NCBI GenBank assembly: GCA_028023455.1
Contig: JAQFVV010012537.1
Location: forward strand, 1,614,001-1,678,000
Origin: Epiperipatus broadwayi
Taxonomy: Eukaryota > Onychophora > Udeonychophora > Euonychophora > Peripatidae
Length of the DNA stretch: 64,000 nucleotides
Reading direction: 5' to 3'
How positions within the stretch are numbered: position 1 is the stretch's first letter; every line of letters begins with the position of its first letter. Below, piece by piece: positions 1 through 11,068 of the stretch. The notes beneath the pieces were generated by a model. That model had not been told where the DNA came from. It saw only the letters and a list, made by a program, of their open reading frames with translations, and made no database searches. Both the position numbers and the translations under genes were made by a program.

Positions 1-215
1 GGTTTAATTGCAAGATTGTATTTTAAGCATTCAACTTTTAAATGACATTCTACTTTTTCATTAGCAAATTCTCTCTAATTTTAATATCACACATTCAAGT
101 ATTTTAACCAAGCAAAAATATTTTTTTACAGTTAAACATTTATCAAATAATAATATTAATTGAATAACTTTATTATTATAATAACATATATAAATAATAA
201 TAATAATTGAATAGC

Positions 216-440
216 TTTATTAATAATTCATAAGAAGTTTGAGCACTGGAAGTGAAAGCTTTCAATGTGACATGATCTTTCCCTCCAATCTCTGCTAGTC
301 TACCACTGCACCAAATCATGCAGGATATTAGCAAACTATGGTATTTTGAAATAATAGCTCTTAACATTTCATACCTCACCAAATCATGCAGGATATTTAT
401 CAAATCATAGTATTTTAAAGTAATAGTTAATATCATTTTA
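216..440. repeat. Dispersed repeat with internal 68 bp duplication
   Basis: The segment containing CACCAAATCATGCAGGATAT at 309 recurs at 377, so the period is 68 bp. The left part, AATTCATAAGAAGTTTGAG, recurs at about 30267. There it is again followed within about 110 bp by a CATGCAGG-type sequence, so this is a dispersed family. I see no coding potential and cannot assign a class. Confidence 0.4.
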
Positions 441-1125
441 TTAAATTTTTCTAATTTAAATAAACATATAACAAATATTTTATGTTTTTCATACTTTACA
501 ACTTTTTTGCCCTATTAATAAACATTATTCATATATGTCAAATATACACTTAGATTAGATTTCAATAACATTAATAGTCAATGCTGCAAACTGCAATAAT
601 ATTTAAACTAGGTTACTTCTTCCTTTTTTCCTATTTCTAATGCATTTATTATGTTATTAATGTAAGTAAATATTTTTTTTATATTCTTTTAAATGCAAAA
701 ATCTCATCTTTATTATTATTTATTGGCCAACAGCTTTGATTGTACAGCAATCTTCATTAGAATTATAATATATATGAATATGAATACAAATATAAAAATT
801 ATACATAAATATTAATGGTCTATTATTATTATTATTATTATTTATATTCATATACATTGAAACAAGACTGAGTTCGATCCCTGTTTCAAAAAAAGTAAAC
901 TTTCCTATATATGTGTCAATATAGCCCAATTAACTGAATTTATTTCTTTTTCATATTAAACCTTAAAACATCACATCGATCACTATCTTCCAGGCTTGCT
1001 CATAACTGTTGTTATAATAGGCAAAACTCTCTCTATACAGTAGTGCCACTCTAAGCAAGACAGAATAATCAATGGATGCCAGAAGACGTGCATAAAATCC
1101 CTATCTAGTGCCTACTCATCCAATA

Positions 1126-1167
1126 TCCCCAAACTAGTTTCTGGCTTATGGCCTTTGTCAGTGAGAA
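1126..1167 (-). ncRNA. Hammerhead ribozyme motif, family A (one core change)
   Basis: Read on the minus strand, it has a stem I strand TTCTCA, then core CTGACAA, a GGCC/loop/GCC stem II, GAAAC, TAGTT and the stem I partner TGGGGA. The core differs from CTGACGA by one G to A change, the change expected from CpG decay, so this copy is probably inactive. Confidence 0.6.
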
Positions 1168-1920
1168 GCCTTGGATCTGAGAGCACTGCACCTAGATCTT
1201 GGGATCTAATGCAACCCTCCAGCAGCCACCTTTTATCTCTACATAAGTATTAAACTATGAGAATAAAATTGAAAAAACACAGATATTTTCAATCTAAGCT
1301 CAATAGCTTAATTAGTCATATGGGTCTGAACTCAGTTCAGAACCCATACATTTTAATGTCTTTGGCTCTTTTACAACCATAGCCACCACCTTCCTATAAG
1401 GCAGGATTGGTATTACACCTTAAAACATCACATGATCACTATCTTCCATGCTTGCTCATAACTGTTGTTATAATAGGCAAAACTCTCTCCATACAGTAGT
1501 TCCACTCTAAGCAAGACAGAGTAAGCCACAAGCCAGAAACTAGTTTGGGGGTATTGGATGAGTAGGCACTAGATAGGGATTTTATGCACAAGCCTTCTGG
1601 CATCCATTGATTACTCTGTCTTGCTTAGAGTGCAAGCATGGAAGATAGTGATCATGTGATGTTTTAAGATTTAATACCAATCCTGCCTTATAGGAAGGTG
1701 GTGGCTATGGTTGTATAAGAGCCAAAGACACCAAAATGTATGGGTGCTGAACTGAGTTCAGACCCATATGACTAATTAAGCTATTGAGATTAGATTGAAA
1801 ATATCTGTGTGTTTTCAAATTTTATTCTCATAGTTTAGTAGTTATGTAGGGTTAAAAGGTGGCTGCTGGAGGGTTGCATTAGATCCTAAGATCTAGGTGC
1901 AGTGCTCTCAGATCCAAGGC

Positions 1921-1962
1921 TCCTCACTGATGATGGCCATAAGCCAGAAACTAGTTTGGGGA
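1921..1962 (+). ncRNA. Hammerhead ribozyme (type I), family A, intact core
   Basis: Stem I 5' strand TCCTCA (1921-1926) pairs with TGGGGA (1957-1962). The core CTGATGA is 1927-1933. Stem II is TGGC and GCCA with loop CATAA (1934-1946), and GAAAC is 1947-1951. The short stem III is the palindrome ACTAGT, and the cleavage triplet is GTT (1954-1956). Every invariant hammerhead nucleotide is present. Stem III is too short to close within one molecule, which is the known pattern for animal type I hammerheads that cleave best as dimers. Confidence 0.72.
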
Positions 1963-2638
1963 TATTGGATGAGTAGGCACTAGATAGGGATTTTATGCAC
2001 AAGCCTTCTGGCATCCATTGATTACTCTGTCTTGCTTAGAGTGGCACTACTGTATGGAGAGAGTTTTGCCTATTATTCTTTTTCATATTTATATTTATAA
2101 TTCTAAGTCGGGATTTAAAAGGTTGAAATAAACAGGAGGGGTGGGGGTATGTGTGCTCTTGTGTTTTGTGGAAACGCGTGTATATATTTTTGCTGTATGG
2201 AATATGAAGAAAAAAAGTAGAAAGAAAAATGCAGATATAAATATATTTTATTTTCAAGATGGAAGCCTTTAAATGTCATTTTGGAAAAATTAAATGTAAA
2301 AAAGATATCAAAAAGCACTTGATCGATATCTGAAGAATTTAATTAAGGAGATTTAAGTTTTGGATTCAAAAGAATTTCGATTAAAACAAAAGGAGAGCAA
2401 AAATAATTTTTGAGGTGCTAAAAGCTTTTGCTTTTGTCCTAAAAGAATCCGGATTTGAGTGGCAGAACTTTCAAGAAAAAGGAGAAGGGGACTATAAAAA
2501 GAAAATTAAAAAAAGATTATAATTATTCTATTGCTATTCTAGCTTGCTGTTGGAAATCCAATTGACATGTTTAAAATTTAAAGAAAATTTTATTATTCAC
2601 ATCGTCCATAGAAATGAAAAGATCTTCGTCAATTATGA

Positions 2639-2710
2639 GCAGGTTGGGGTAGGCTTTACAGTCCTGACCCCGAAGATACTGAAGTTGCTGCAGGATGAGT
2701 GAATATTATT
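2639..2710 (+). repeat. Possible SINE fragment related to 12484-12645
   Basis: A short block around GAGCAGGTTGGGGTAGG and GTTGCTGCAGGAT resembles the block starting GATCAGGCTGGGGTAG near 12484, including the spacing to a GCTGC/GCAGCTGC motif. This supports a shared dispersed family, though the resemblance is partial. Confidence 0.3.
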
Positions 2711-3249
2711 AATGGGAACCAGTCACTCTGATGCCAAGATCAAGCTCCAACAATATTAGCAGATCGGACAGCCAAAATCACCTATTTCTATGGCCATTAC
2801 GTTGAATGCAATACAAATTAAAAAAAAGTATTTTCACCTTTAATTTTCCTCAGGAAAGAAATAAATTCAGGTAATGTGCACATTTACCACCTATATTCAT
2901 CTAATATTTCAAAATGTTAGTGTGTTTCAACTACACATAAACAGTATTAATTAACTCTTCTGAATTTAAAGTGATTTTTTTATTGTGTATCCGGATAAAT
3001 CTGATATTATTTTTCTTTTATTTGTATTTTCTATTGCATTTCTTTATATTCCTATGCAGTGTACGCATGCATTTTTAATCATTTTGAGCACAAAATAATC
3101 GGGTCATATAAATAATATTGAAATAAATGTTATAAGATTAAAGTTAAATGAAACTTACGTATATTTGTGTTATTTCTTTGTTTTTGAGTTTGCTAGATTA
3201 CTAGAATTTAAAATTAATGTAGTAACTATTTGATTGAAGAAATTATGTC

Positions 3250-3430
3250 TCGTGTAGTATAACCCCCCATATATTTCCCACGATTAAATAATCACCCGCC
3301 CTGAGTGAGCTAGTCAAGGGTTACTATCTTATAATTCTACATATTGGTATTCCAGCTCTTCCAGCATAATTCTTATATTAATATAAGATTGGCACTTGAG
3401 ATCGTAAAGTGACACTCAGAAATATGCTGG
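3250..3430. repeat. Dispersed repeat D, copy 1
   Basis: The run from CCGCCCTGAG through TATAATTCTTA to GATTGGCACTTGAG is matched by 13710-13825 (CTGCCCTGAG, TATAATTCTTA, GATTGGTGCTTGGAG) in the same order and spacing. I do not recognise the family. Confidence 0.45.
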
Positions 3431-3639
3431 GCGAAAAATAGCGAATCTCCAAATGTTTTAATATAATTTTTTTTCTGTGTGTTTGTCGAATTCTTACATG
3501 CCGAAAAGGGAATTACGTTATACGAACAGTCCAATGTATTAATGTAACTATTTTTACAAACTTGCCTGGACGTTGTCAATTCCAATAATAAAAAAAGGGG
3601 TTGTTGAATTAAAAGGAAGAAAAAGAAATAAAATATACA

Positions 3640-3780
3640 TGAGATGCATATAAATGTTCATAGTTACATATATGAGTGTAATCCCGTTACAACATATATA
3701 CTACAGCTCTGATGAAGACTACAGGACAATCCAAACTGTTAACAAATAAATAATAATGAGACAAGATTTTGAATTTTAAC
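3640..3780 (+). repeat. Penelope-type terminal fragment with hammerhead-like motif
   Basis: CTGATGA at 3709-3715 is followed by AGACTACAGGACAATCC and AAAC. This resembles the motif in the Penelope-like ends near 16715 and 23796 (CTGATGA, GACTG, loop, CAGTC, AAAAC). The G of the expected GAAAC is replaced, so it is a decayed hammerhead at best. Confidence 0.4.
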
Positions 3781-4053
3781 ATAATATAAAGAAAAGTAAT
3801 TTCATTTATTTACTAAAAATATTCAATCTAAATTGTCTAAAAATAAATTTAATTTTAATATTTTAAAAGTACTGAAATTTATTTATTTAATTGTAAAACT
3901 ATTATTAATATTCACAATCTAGATATAAATATAAATAAGAATTTAAAATTGGTTGTGAAAATCTTATAATGAGTATAAGTCCATTTCTTAATATGAATTA
4001 AAACAACAATTATATACATTAAAAAACTATGATAATTCATTACTGACATGTAA

Positions 4054-4252
4054 TAAAGTTAAAGGCAATATTAATGTTGTTTACATTCTTGAGAAAACAT
4101 TCACTACAATCATAATGCATTTTCAGTACTAGCCTACCTATCAAATTCAACTATTGATAAAGGTGCTCAACACTGAAAATACACTAAAGTTGTATTTAAT
4201 ATTTTCAATGTTTTCTCTAAGTATGAAGTGGTACTAGTATTGCCTTTAATTT
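4054..4252. repeat. Inverted repeat, hairpin-type MITE candidate
   Basis: The left arm beginning TAAAGTTAAAGGCAATA is the imperfect reverse complement of the right arm ending TATTGCCTTTAATTTA. Both arms include GAGAAAACATT and a CATTTTCAGT-like block. The arms are about 75 bp with a central loop. No TIR signature or class is assigned. Confidence 0.5.
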
Positions 4253-5029
4253 AGTTGTATAAAAGTATATCAGAATAAAATACAAGATTGAGAAAAATAA
4301 ATTAACACTACTAGTTTATTTAACTTTATTTTCTCAATATACAGGTTTTTTAAATAATTTCAGATACTCTAAACAATATGACTGAATGAAAATTATCTTC
4401 TAAATTTAATTCAATAATTTTTCTGTTTATAACTACATTACTCATCATGATACCATCTCTCATTCTCTCTCAATTTCCTTTTATTTTTTTATATCTTTAG
4501 TTACTTAAGTCAGTATCATGTCAAATCATAATGAGCTGCTTATGCTATTGGTCATCTTTAACGATGTACTGACTATAACAATGGATTATGCATTTGAGAA
4601 ATCATATTTTTTACTCTGTAATTATAAAGAAGAACATATCCCCTGTCTTTATTAAGACCATTTATTGTTGAATAATCAGTGATCACTAGATAGTATCAAA
4701 TTTACTGCTTGGATCATCCATCTAGGGAATTTTTAAACTTGATAATAAAAAAAAAAAGTGAAAAGTGATTGACAGATTTATAAATGTTTTGGTCAGTTCA
4801 TCTTTGAATCCTAAGTTTTTATTGACAAAGATAAAAACCAGAAACTATTTTGATGATAAAAATATAAATGCATTATCATCTGATAAATACAGATTACTCA
4901 AGTTTATGATAAATAGCATTAGAATAGAAAAAGATCTGTTTTTATTTATAATATTGTAATAAGCTGAAAAATCAAATGATATTGTGTTAGGCATCATTAT
5001 AGTCACCATTTTCAATTATTTCCAGTCCA

Positions 5030-7370
5030 CTGTAGAATGAAGATCTCTCCAAGTTTAATTCAATTTTTTGATCCATAACTTCTCAATATTCCACCAACAA
5101 ACTTCCCTTATTTCATCCATCCACCTTATATGTGATTTCTTTCTTAGTCTTTTACATTCTCTTGACATCCAGTTTAAGACCACTAAACATTTATTATCTT
5201 TTTTAGCAATATATTTACCCACCTCTGTTCATCTTCTAGCTTTTTTTAATGAGGTCAGTCTCTTGCTAACTATTTCACTTTTGATTTCTTATTATTAGTT
5301 CAAACATACATCTCTATATATTTTGTTGATTAGTCTGAAGCTTCTATATTACTCTTATATTAAGTATCCAAGTCTCATATCCATAAATAAAAACTGATAA
5401 AACATATCTATTAAAAATCTTTCCAAATACATAGGCATATATTTTCTTTTAATATTAAATCATTAAAACATCATATGTTCACCTTTCCTTATGCTTTTAA
5501 TATTAAGTTATTTTTATCAAAAAAAGAATCCATTCAAGCTTAATTCTATGACTAATTTCATCCATATTAATAATCTGACCAAGTATTAACTTCTTCCATT
5601 TTATGATGATTATGACCAAAATCATACTTTTTCTTATTTTTGAAGCAAGTTGGATAATTGTTTTTATGATTATTCTTGTTTGGTTGTTTCAGACAAAAGC
5701 CATTGAACATGTCTTTTTAGTAGTATTTTTAGTCGTGCTTTGTTATTTTTATCTGATCTCTTGCAACATTTCCTGTACTTTGGAAGCATTATTTGCAAAA
5801 AAAAAAACACATTAACTTGTAAAAGCTAGATGACTTAAACAATCTCCATTTACTTTTATTCCTTTAGCTTACATCTTAATCCACAAAATACTTTTTATAA
5901 AACTGCAGTAAAACATTTTGGAGATATGAAATAACTGTTGTGCCCTCTTAAAAATTTTAATCTTCTTAGTATGACTATATGATCTAATCACTGGTGTTGC
6001 TTTTTGACAAATATTCTTCAGAATATAATATTATACTAAATCTATAGCTTGAGTGACCAAAATTTTAATCATAGTGGAAATGTTTATGGAATCAAATATC
6101 TTTCATTATCTAGAAATTCAAAATATAATAGCAATTCACATTTATTGGTCTTTTCTATAAATTATATCAGTATCTTGATGTGATCTACTGTGTTAAAATC
6201 AAATTTAAATCCAGTTTGTTCTTTTGCTTGACTTGAATCCTGATAGAACAATGATGCACAATCTTTTTACACTTACGACTCCCTATCTTAGACAAAAATT
6301 TGACATGGCTCATTATATGTTTTTGTCATGCCTAAATTAAAAGTATAAGTATATAAGGATAATCATATAAATGAAACACAGGCTTATTATATACCTGTGT
6401 CTATATATGTCATGAGATAGAGTGGAGAGTGGTGGGTCATGTGAGTCTGTGCTCATATACCTATATATTAAGGATAATCGTAATAAAATGATAGTAGTTT
6501 ATTTAATAAACAAATTTATACTTTCTAACATTTTAATATTAAGCACATATGACTTGAAATAAAATTTTTGAAACAAATAGCATATTTACAAAAAAAAAAT
6601 GATACATAAAAAAATTATTTATTTTCATGTGACTTTTTATCTATTTTTAATAATTCTTTTAAAAAAAAACTTAGCATTATAGCTATGAGTTGTGCACCAT
6701 TGTGATAGAAGGTTGGTTGTTCTAATAATTTCTATTTAATTATCACATTTCTTAAATATCAAAATTATTATTGCATTATTCTAATTATCTGGCACATCTT
6801 TATCATTTAGATATTTGATATATAGTTGTGCTAACAACTTTTATATTTCTTCATCTGCTTCTTTTAAAATATCAATAATAATTCCATTACTACTTGAAGC
6901 TTTTTCCTTCTTCACAGACCCAGGCAATTCAGAAAATATAATAATTATAGCAGTCAATTTGTTTTACTGCTTTTTTCTATATAATTCTTTGTATAATTCT
7001 TCAACGCAATTCATGATCTCATCTCTCTTTTTTAATAATTCCATCTCTTTTTTATTGCTAAAATATATTTTCTTCCAATATCAAGCTATTGTTTTATACT
7101 TTTGAAACATATAATTTTTAGAGCTTTCCTTGCTAATTTACATTATATTTTATTATATCATTTTTAATTCTTCTTCATACTATTTTACAGATATTCAATT
7201 ATTCTTAATGGATCATTTAAAAATATTTTCATATTTTTCTTTTCTTCATATAATAACTCTTCCACTAACTGAAAATTCACAGGTGGTTAAGTTTGAACTA
7301 TTATAAAAATCTGTTAATATTTTAAAAGATTAACTAATTTAAATTTATTGGAGTTTTTGTGATAGTTAAG
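5030..7370 (-). pseudogene. Decayed RTE-type LINE reverse transcriptase
   Basis: Read on the minus strand, the segment tracks the reverse transcriptase of the RTE element at 34849-39687 in order. Around 6960-6780 it resembles the stretch EAGEEIETILAKLYTKYL. Around 6240-6140 it resembles the REQAGFKSGFNTIDHIQV motif. Around 5680-5030 it matches the C-terminal part. Stops and frameshifts are frequent. Homology is broken at about 6300-6720, where unrelated AT-rich sequence with a 13 bp direct repeat (AAGGATAATC..., 6357 and 6471) intervenes, and probably again near 5460-5500. It cannot encode an active enzyme and is older than the plus-strand copy. Confidence 0.65.
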
Positions 7371-8224
7371 ATTATCACCCATTAATACTGACTTCTTTAA
7401 TAAGTTTTATCGTTATAGTTTTGCATTCTTTAATTATATATATAACAATTCTGACTCCTTTCTTTTTTTATCTTTCACTATATAAAAACAATGAAATATT
7501 ATTTTATTTGATAAAATTATTTTTTAATATAGTTTAGTAAATATAAATCTTTGTAAGATTTAAACATATATAATTTGAATAATATATATCTAAAATAAAA
7601 CAGAATGAGCACAATAACTGATCAAATTGAATTATTCTTAATATTTATTTCCTTTATCCAGCTGTGAACTGTTTAGAAACATTTGATTTTTGTGTAAAAG
7701 GATAAATGAGAATTTTAATATATATAAAACATAAAAAATGTAATGCAGTACATATACATAATAAAAAATGATATTATACCTATAATAAAATTAACATAAA
7801 AATATACAAGTAATATATAGAAAATACTGTGTAATATAAATAAAAACAAATGTCATAATGATGATTTAAATATGTACATTTACATCATAATGTGGTCCAT
7901 TATTGCAGATTTTTAAAAACGATACTTTCTCTGCACTAGGATATATAATTCAAATCTTTATAATTCATAGGCTGATTTTTAAAAATCTGGTTCTTAAATA
8001 AGATTGTGCTTCCTTTCCAGCACTGTCAATGAATGATGCTTTATTTATAAAAATAAGCTTTAAGAATGAGTTCCTGCCCTTTTCAACCATTTATTGACAT
8101 GAAGTTCTATCTATTCATAGTAGAATAGTTTTCTTCCATCTAAATTATACAGTTATCTAAAAAAAATTCTATATATATATCATAAATATATTTATATGTA
8201 TGGAAGTGATTTAAAATTAAATAC

Positions 8225-8317
8225 CTTGTGAGCAAGATGGCCCTGTAGAACCTGAAGGACAAAAACAAACATTTGGCCTTATGCAAGTTCCTGGTGTGCA
8301 TGCCCTTGGACAAATTG
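8225..8317 (-). CDS. FBN: Fibrillin-like exon, first EGF-like domain
   Basis: This 93 bp exon lies between an acceptor (TTGTTATAG) and a donor beginning GTAT. Its first two bases complete the proline codon begun in the exon at 62191-62273. Thirty codons follow, then one base of the next codon, so it is a phase 1-1 exon as expected for EGF modules. The peptide begins PICPRACTPGTC, continues IRPNVCFCPSG and ends GPSCSQ. That is the six-cysteine layout of the first EGF-like domain of fibrillins (PIC, C, GxC, RPNxCxCPSG, PSC in vertebrates). It lacks the acidic residues of a calcium-binding EGF module, as expected at this position. The equivalent human exon is, from memory, 99 bp, so this one is two residues shorter. 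The next EGF exon would lie to the left; I could not find it in 1-8224. Confidence 0.88.
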
Positions 8318-8590
8318 CTATAACAATGAAAATAAAATCACTGATTGAATACTAAGTAAAATTAAATATTTAACATTTATAATGTACAACAATTGTTTTA
8401 TAAATATAATCACAATATTAATTTATTTATTCACAAAAATGAAACAAGATTATTATTGTCAAAAAATATATAAAAATTAAATAAAAAATATATCAATCGC
8501 CTATTAAATCCATTTGGATTTGACTCTAAACAATCTTTTCTTATACTTCTTTTATTTCTGTTCTATTTATAACTAACCTCTTCTTTAAAA

Positions 8591-8769
8591 AGGCAAAACT
8601 CACTATATATATTGCCACACACAACAAGCTAGAGTAATCAATGGATGCCAGAAGGCATCGATTACTCTAGCTTGTTGTACGTGGCAATATATATAGTGAG
8701 TTTTGCCTGTTTTAACAACAGTTATACACAAGCATAAGAGGTGGTGGTCATGTGATGTTTATTGGCTTA
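8591..8769. mobile_element. Family A palindromic miniature
   Basis: This is a 179 bp insertion between 17 bp direct repeats differing at one base (TAACCTCT T/A CTTTAAAA, 8574-8590 and 8770-8786). Its first part is a near-perfect palindrome with arms of about 57 bp: GGCAAAACTCACTATATATA at 8592 and the reverse complement ending near 8708. The single-copy tail CAACAGTTATACACAAGCAT to TGATGTTTA is the same terminus as in 61990-62097. It is an internally deleted derivative of the family A foldback and has lost the hammerhead. Confidence 0.7.
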
Positions 8770-8786
8770 TAACCTCTACTTTAAAA

Positions 8787-9998
8787 GTATTGATTAAAAT
8801 TTTTCATCACTAATTATAATTCCTTTGAACATACATCTCAAAATTTTGTTTATATATTCAATCCCAGAAATTTTTCAGTATATTTTCATATCTTAATTTT
8901 TGCATAATGCAAAGTGAGGTTATTATAAAAATTATGTCTTAAACTATTTCTCCAAAAATTCAAAAAGATACCATGATAATAAAGAAATTAAAAATGGCTT
9001 CTTTTTTTTTTTTTACTTCTTAATGTTTTTTATCATATATAAAATTGTATTAGGAATGATATTAACAAATATCTTTTTTAGATCCAATTTCAACTTATGC
9101 TAAATTTATACAAGTTAAAACAAAAGATGAAGAAACAATTGATTTAAATAATGTGCATAAAGATTATTACAGACACATTAAACATTTAAAATAAAAATGA
9201 GAAAGACCTCTAAATCAAAGATGAAATAAAAATACTTAAAATTGATGGTAGCTGCAAAATTATTCGACTTATTGGAAAATACCAATGCAGGTAACTCAAG
9301 TTTATACTCAATAAGTTCAAATTCTGATTTAAAAAATTACAATCTTTTATACAAATTGATTTTAAACAAAGCAAATTGGAACAGAAAATCAGTTTAAATA
9401 TCATATAATTAAATGTAAATACAAATATAAAAAGTGTGAGAAGTGAATAATTGTTAAATAACAAATAAAGGTTGTACAAAAATTAGATGGTGCACAGATG
9501 AAATAAGAAAGTAACAAAAACATTTTAAATGTGAAAATAATTAAAAAAAGATAAATTGAAGTATATATATAAAATAATTATTTTGATTTCAGAAAGTGTA
9601 ATATAAATATATTTGAATAAATTTGTATGCTAGTGTTACTATGAATATCTATAAACTTGATATAAATATGTATATATTTATGAACCTTGAAAATGTATAA
9701 AGGAATTGATTAAAAGATAAATGGAAAGGCAGAATAATATATTAAATATATGAATATAGAAAAGAAATAGTTTATAAAGATAAAAGATTTATAAAAAATA
9801 TATATAAAATGGGAGGAGAAACCATATATACACAAAACTTCTATAAATATAAGATTGCAAAAAAGAAAAAAAACTCACTACAAAAAATGCAACTCATAAA
9901 AATTCCATTTTCATATTGAGATAGTTATTAAAAGTAAGAATGCTATGAAGTCTAACTAAACAAAAATCAAAATATAATACAACAACAACCAAAATGTC
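8787..9998. other. AT-rich intron sequence without recognised features
   Basis: There are only A/T-rich runs here (for example the T run at 9004-9014), with no homologous element or gene that I can recognise. Confidence 0.5.
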
Positions 9999-10106
9999 AC
10001 ATATTCTAAATAATTAATGTGTATTTGAACCCAGACTTTCAAGCTCCCTACAATGATCCATTCTGCCAATATAACCAATACACAAAACCATGTATATGTG
10101 AAAATG

Positions 10107-10162
10107 GATCTCCAAATATACCTATTTCATGCTGAACCAGCACTCATCAGTTGATCTAGATC
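10107..10162 (-). ncRNA. Hammerhead ribozyme (type I), family B, unit 1
   Basis: Read on the minus strand, the core CTGATGA (10144-10150) is followed by a six-pair stem II, GTGCTG and CAGCAT with loop GTT. Then comes GAAA (10125-10128), and stem III ATA/TAT with loop GG and cleavage triplet ATA. The stem I strand TTTGG pairs imperfectly because of one extra T. The core and stem II are intact. Confidence 0.65.
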
Positions 10163-10574
10163 ATCATCCCCCCATATATATAATCAATGCTTGGTTTATA
10201 TTAAAATAGCAAATGTACCCATTTTCATGAACAGACTTCATTCCTCTCCAATTCTTTGCCATTCATATCATTGGAAAATCTTATGATGGAATGCTCAAGG
10301 CCCTTGATGATGCTAATATTATAGTCATATCTATGTTGAACTTAAGTCAATCTGATTCCTTATATATAGGAACTTAATATGTATATTTAAATACACATAA
10401 GATGGATGGTCAGAGTACAGGCTCAATATGTAATATGAAATACAAGTGCAGTCTATATACTTAGTCTAGATGTAATTAAAGGGGATTTAAACCCAGTCTT
10501 TCAGGCTCCCTACAGTAGTTCACTCTATCCAATATAACTGATACACATGACTACATAATGTGAAAAAGATAAAT

Positions 10575-10628
10575 GATCTCCAATATAGATATTTCATGCT
10601 AAACCAGTACTCGTCAGTTGGTTGGATC
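10575..10628 (-). ncRNA. Hammerhead ribozyme (type I), family B, unit 2
   Basis: This is the most complete family B motif. Stem I is formed by GATC...CCAA and TTGG.GATC with an internal loop (CAA opposite A). The core is CTGACGA. Stem II is GTACTG and TAGCAT with loop GTT and one A-C mismatch. GAAA follows, then stem III ATA/TAT around loop TC and cleavage triplet ATA. The order and all invariant positions fit a natural type I hammerhead, and the internal loop in stem I lies where such ribozymes usually make loop-loop contacts. Confidence 0.7.
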
Positions 10629-11013
10629 ATTATCTCTCACACACATATATAATCAGTGCTTGGTTTATATTAAGATAGCAAATGTACACACTTTAATGGG
10701 CAGGTTCATTCCTTTCCACTCTCCAATTCTTCAGCTATTCATATCACTAAAAATCTGTGATGGAATGTTCAAAGCCCTTGACAATGCCAATATTATATTC
10801 ATATCCAAGTTGAACTTAAGTCAGTCTGACCCCTCATATGTAGAACATTAAGTTCAGCATTGGTATGATTACAATATTGGCTTCATCAAGGGTTTTGAGT
10901 ATTCTATCATCAGATTTTCAGTAATATTGATTAAAGCCTGTTCATTAAAATGTGTAGATTTGCTATCGTAATACAAACAGAGCACTGGTTATATATTGTG
11001 TGTAGGAGATGGT

Positions 11014-11068
11014 GATCCAGATCAGCAGATGAGTTCTGGTTCAACAAGAAATATGTATATTGGAGATC
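11014..11068 (+). ncRNA. Hammerhead ribozyme motif, family B, unit 3 (core change)
   Basis: On the plus strand, GATC and TTGG.GATC form stem I, GAAAT is 11048-11052, and stem III ATA/TAT with loop TG and triplet ATA are preserved. The core reads CAGATGA instead of CTGATGA and stem II is weakened, so it is probably inactive. Confidence 0.55.

Larger units (their letters stand above)
958..2075. mobile_element. Hammerhead foldback element, family A, copy 1
   Basis: An exact 14 bp direct repeat, TTCTTTTTCATATT, lies at 944-957 and 2076-2089 and brackets this insertion. The left part (958 to about 1533) reads one way and contains slightly more than one unit: the CCTTAAAACATCACAT start at 960 recurs at 1419. 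At about 1533 the sequence switches to the reverse complement, so the rest folds back on the left part. Each full unit includes a hammerhead motif (1126-1167 minus, 1921-1962 plus). No protein is encoded. The target duplication of 14 bp is of retrotransposon type rather than DNA-transposon type. My reading is a retrozyme-like non-autonomous retroelement. Confidence 0.75.
1..8224 (-). other. Start of the following fibrillin intron (incomplete)
   Basis: The sequence downstream of the exon at 8225-8317 in the gene's direction contains no cysteine-rich, phase-1 exon that I could find. The next fibrillin exon should therefore lie beyond the left edge. It holds the repeats listed separately and AT-rich filler, notably 441-943, 2830-3240, 3790-4050, 4260-5030 and 7380-8220. 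In these stretches I see only A/T runs and short ATT or AT microsatellites. Confidence 0.6.

Noticed and set aside
3373-3585. Minus-strand frame with several cysteines as a possible further fibrillin exon
   Set aside because: The cysteine spacing does not fit an EGF module and it overlaps dispersed repeat D.
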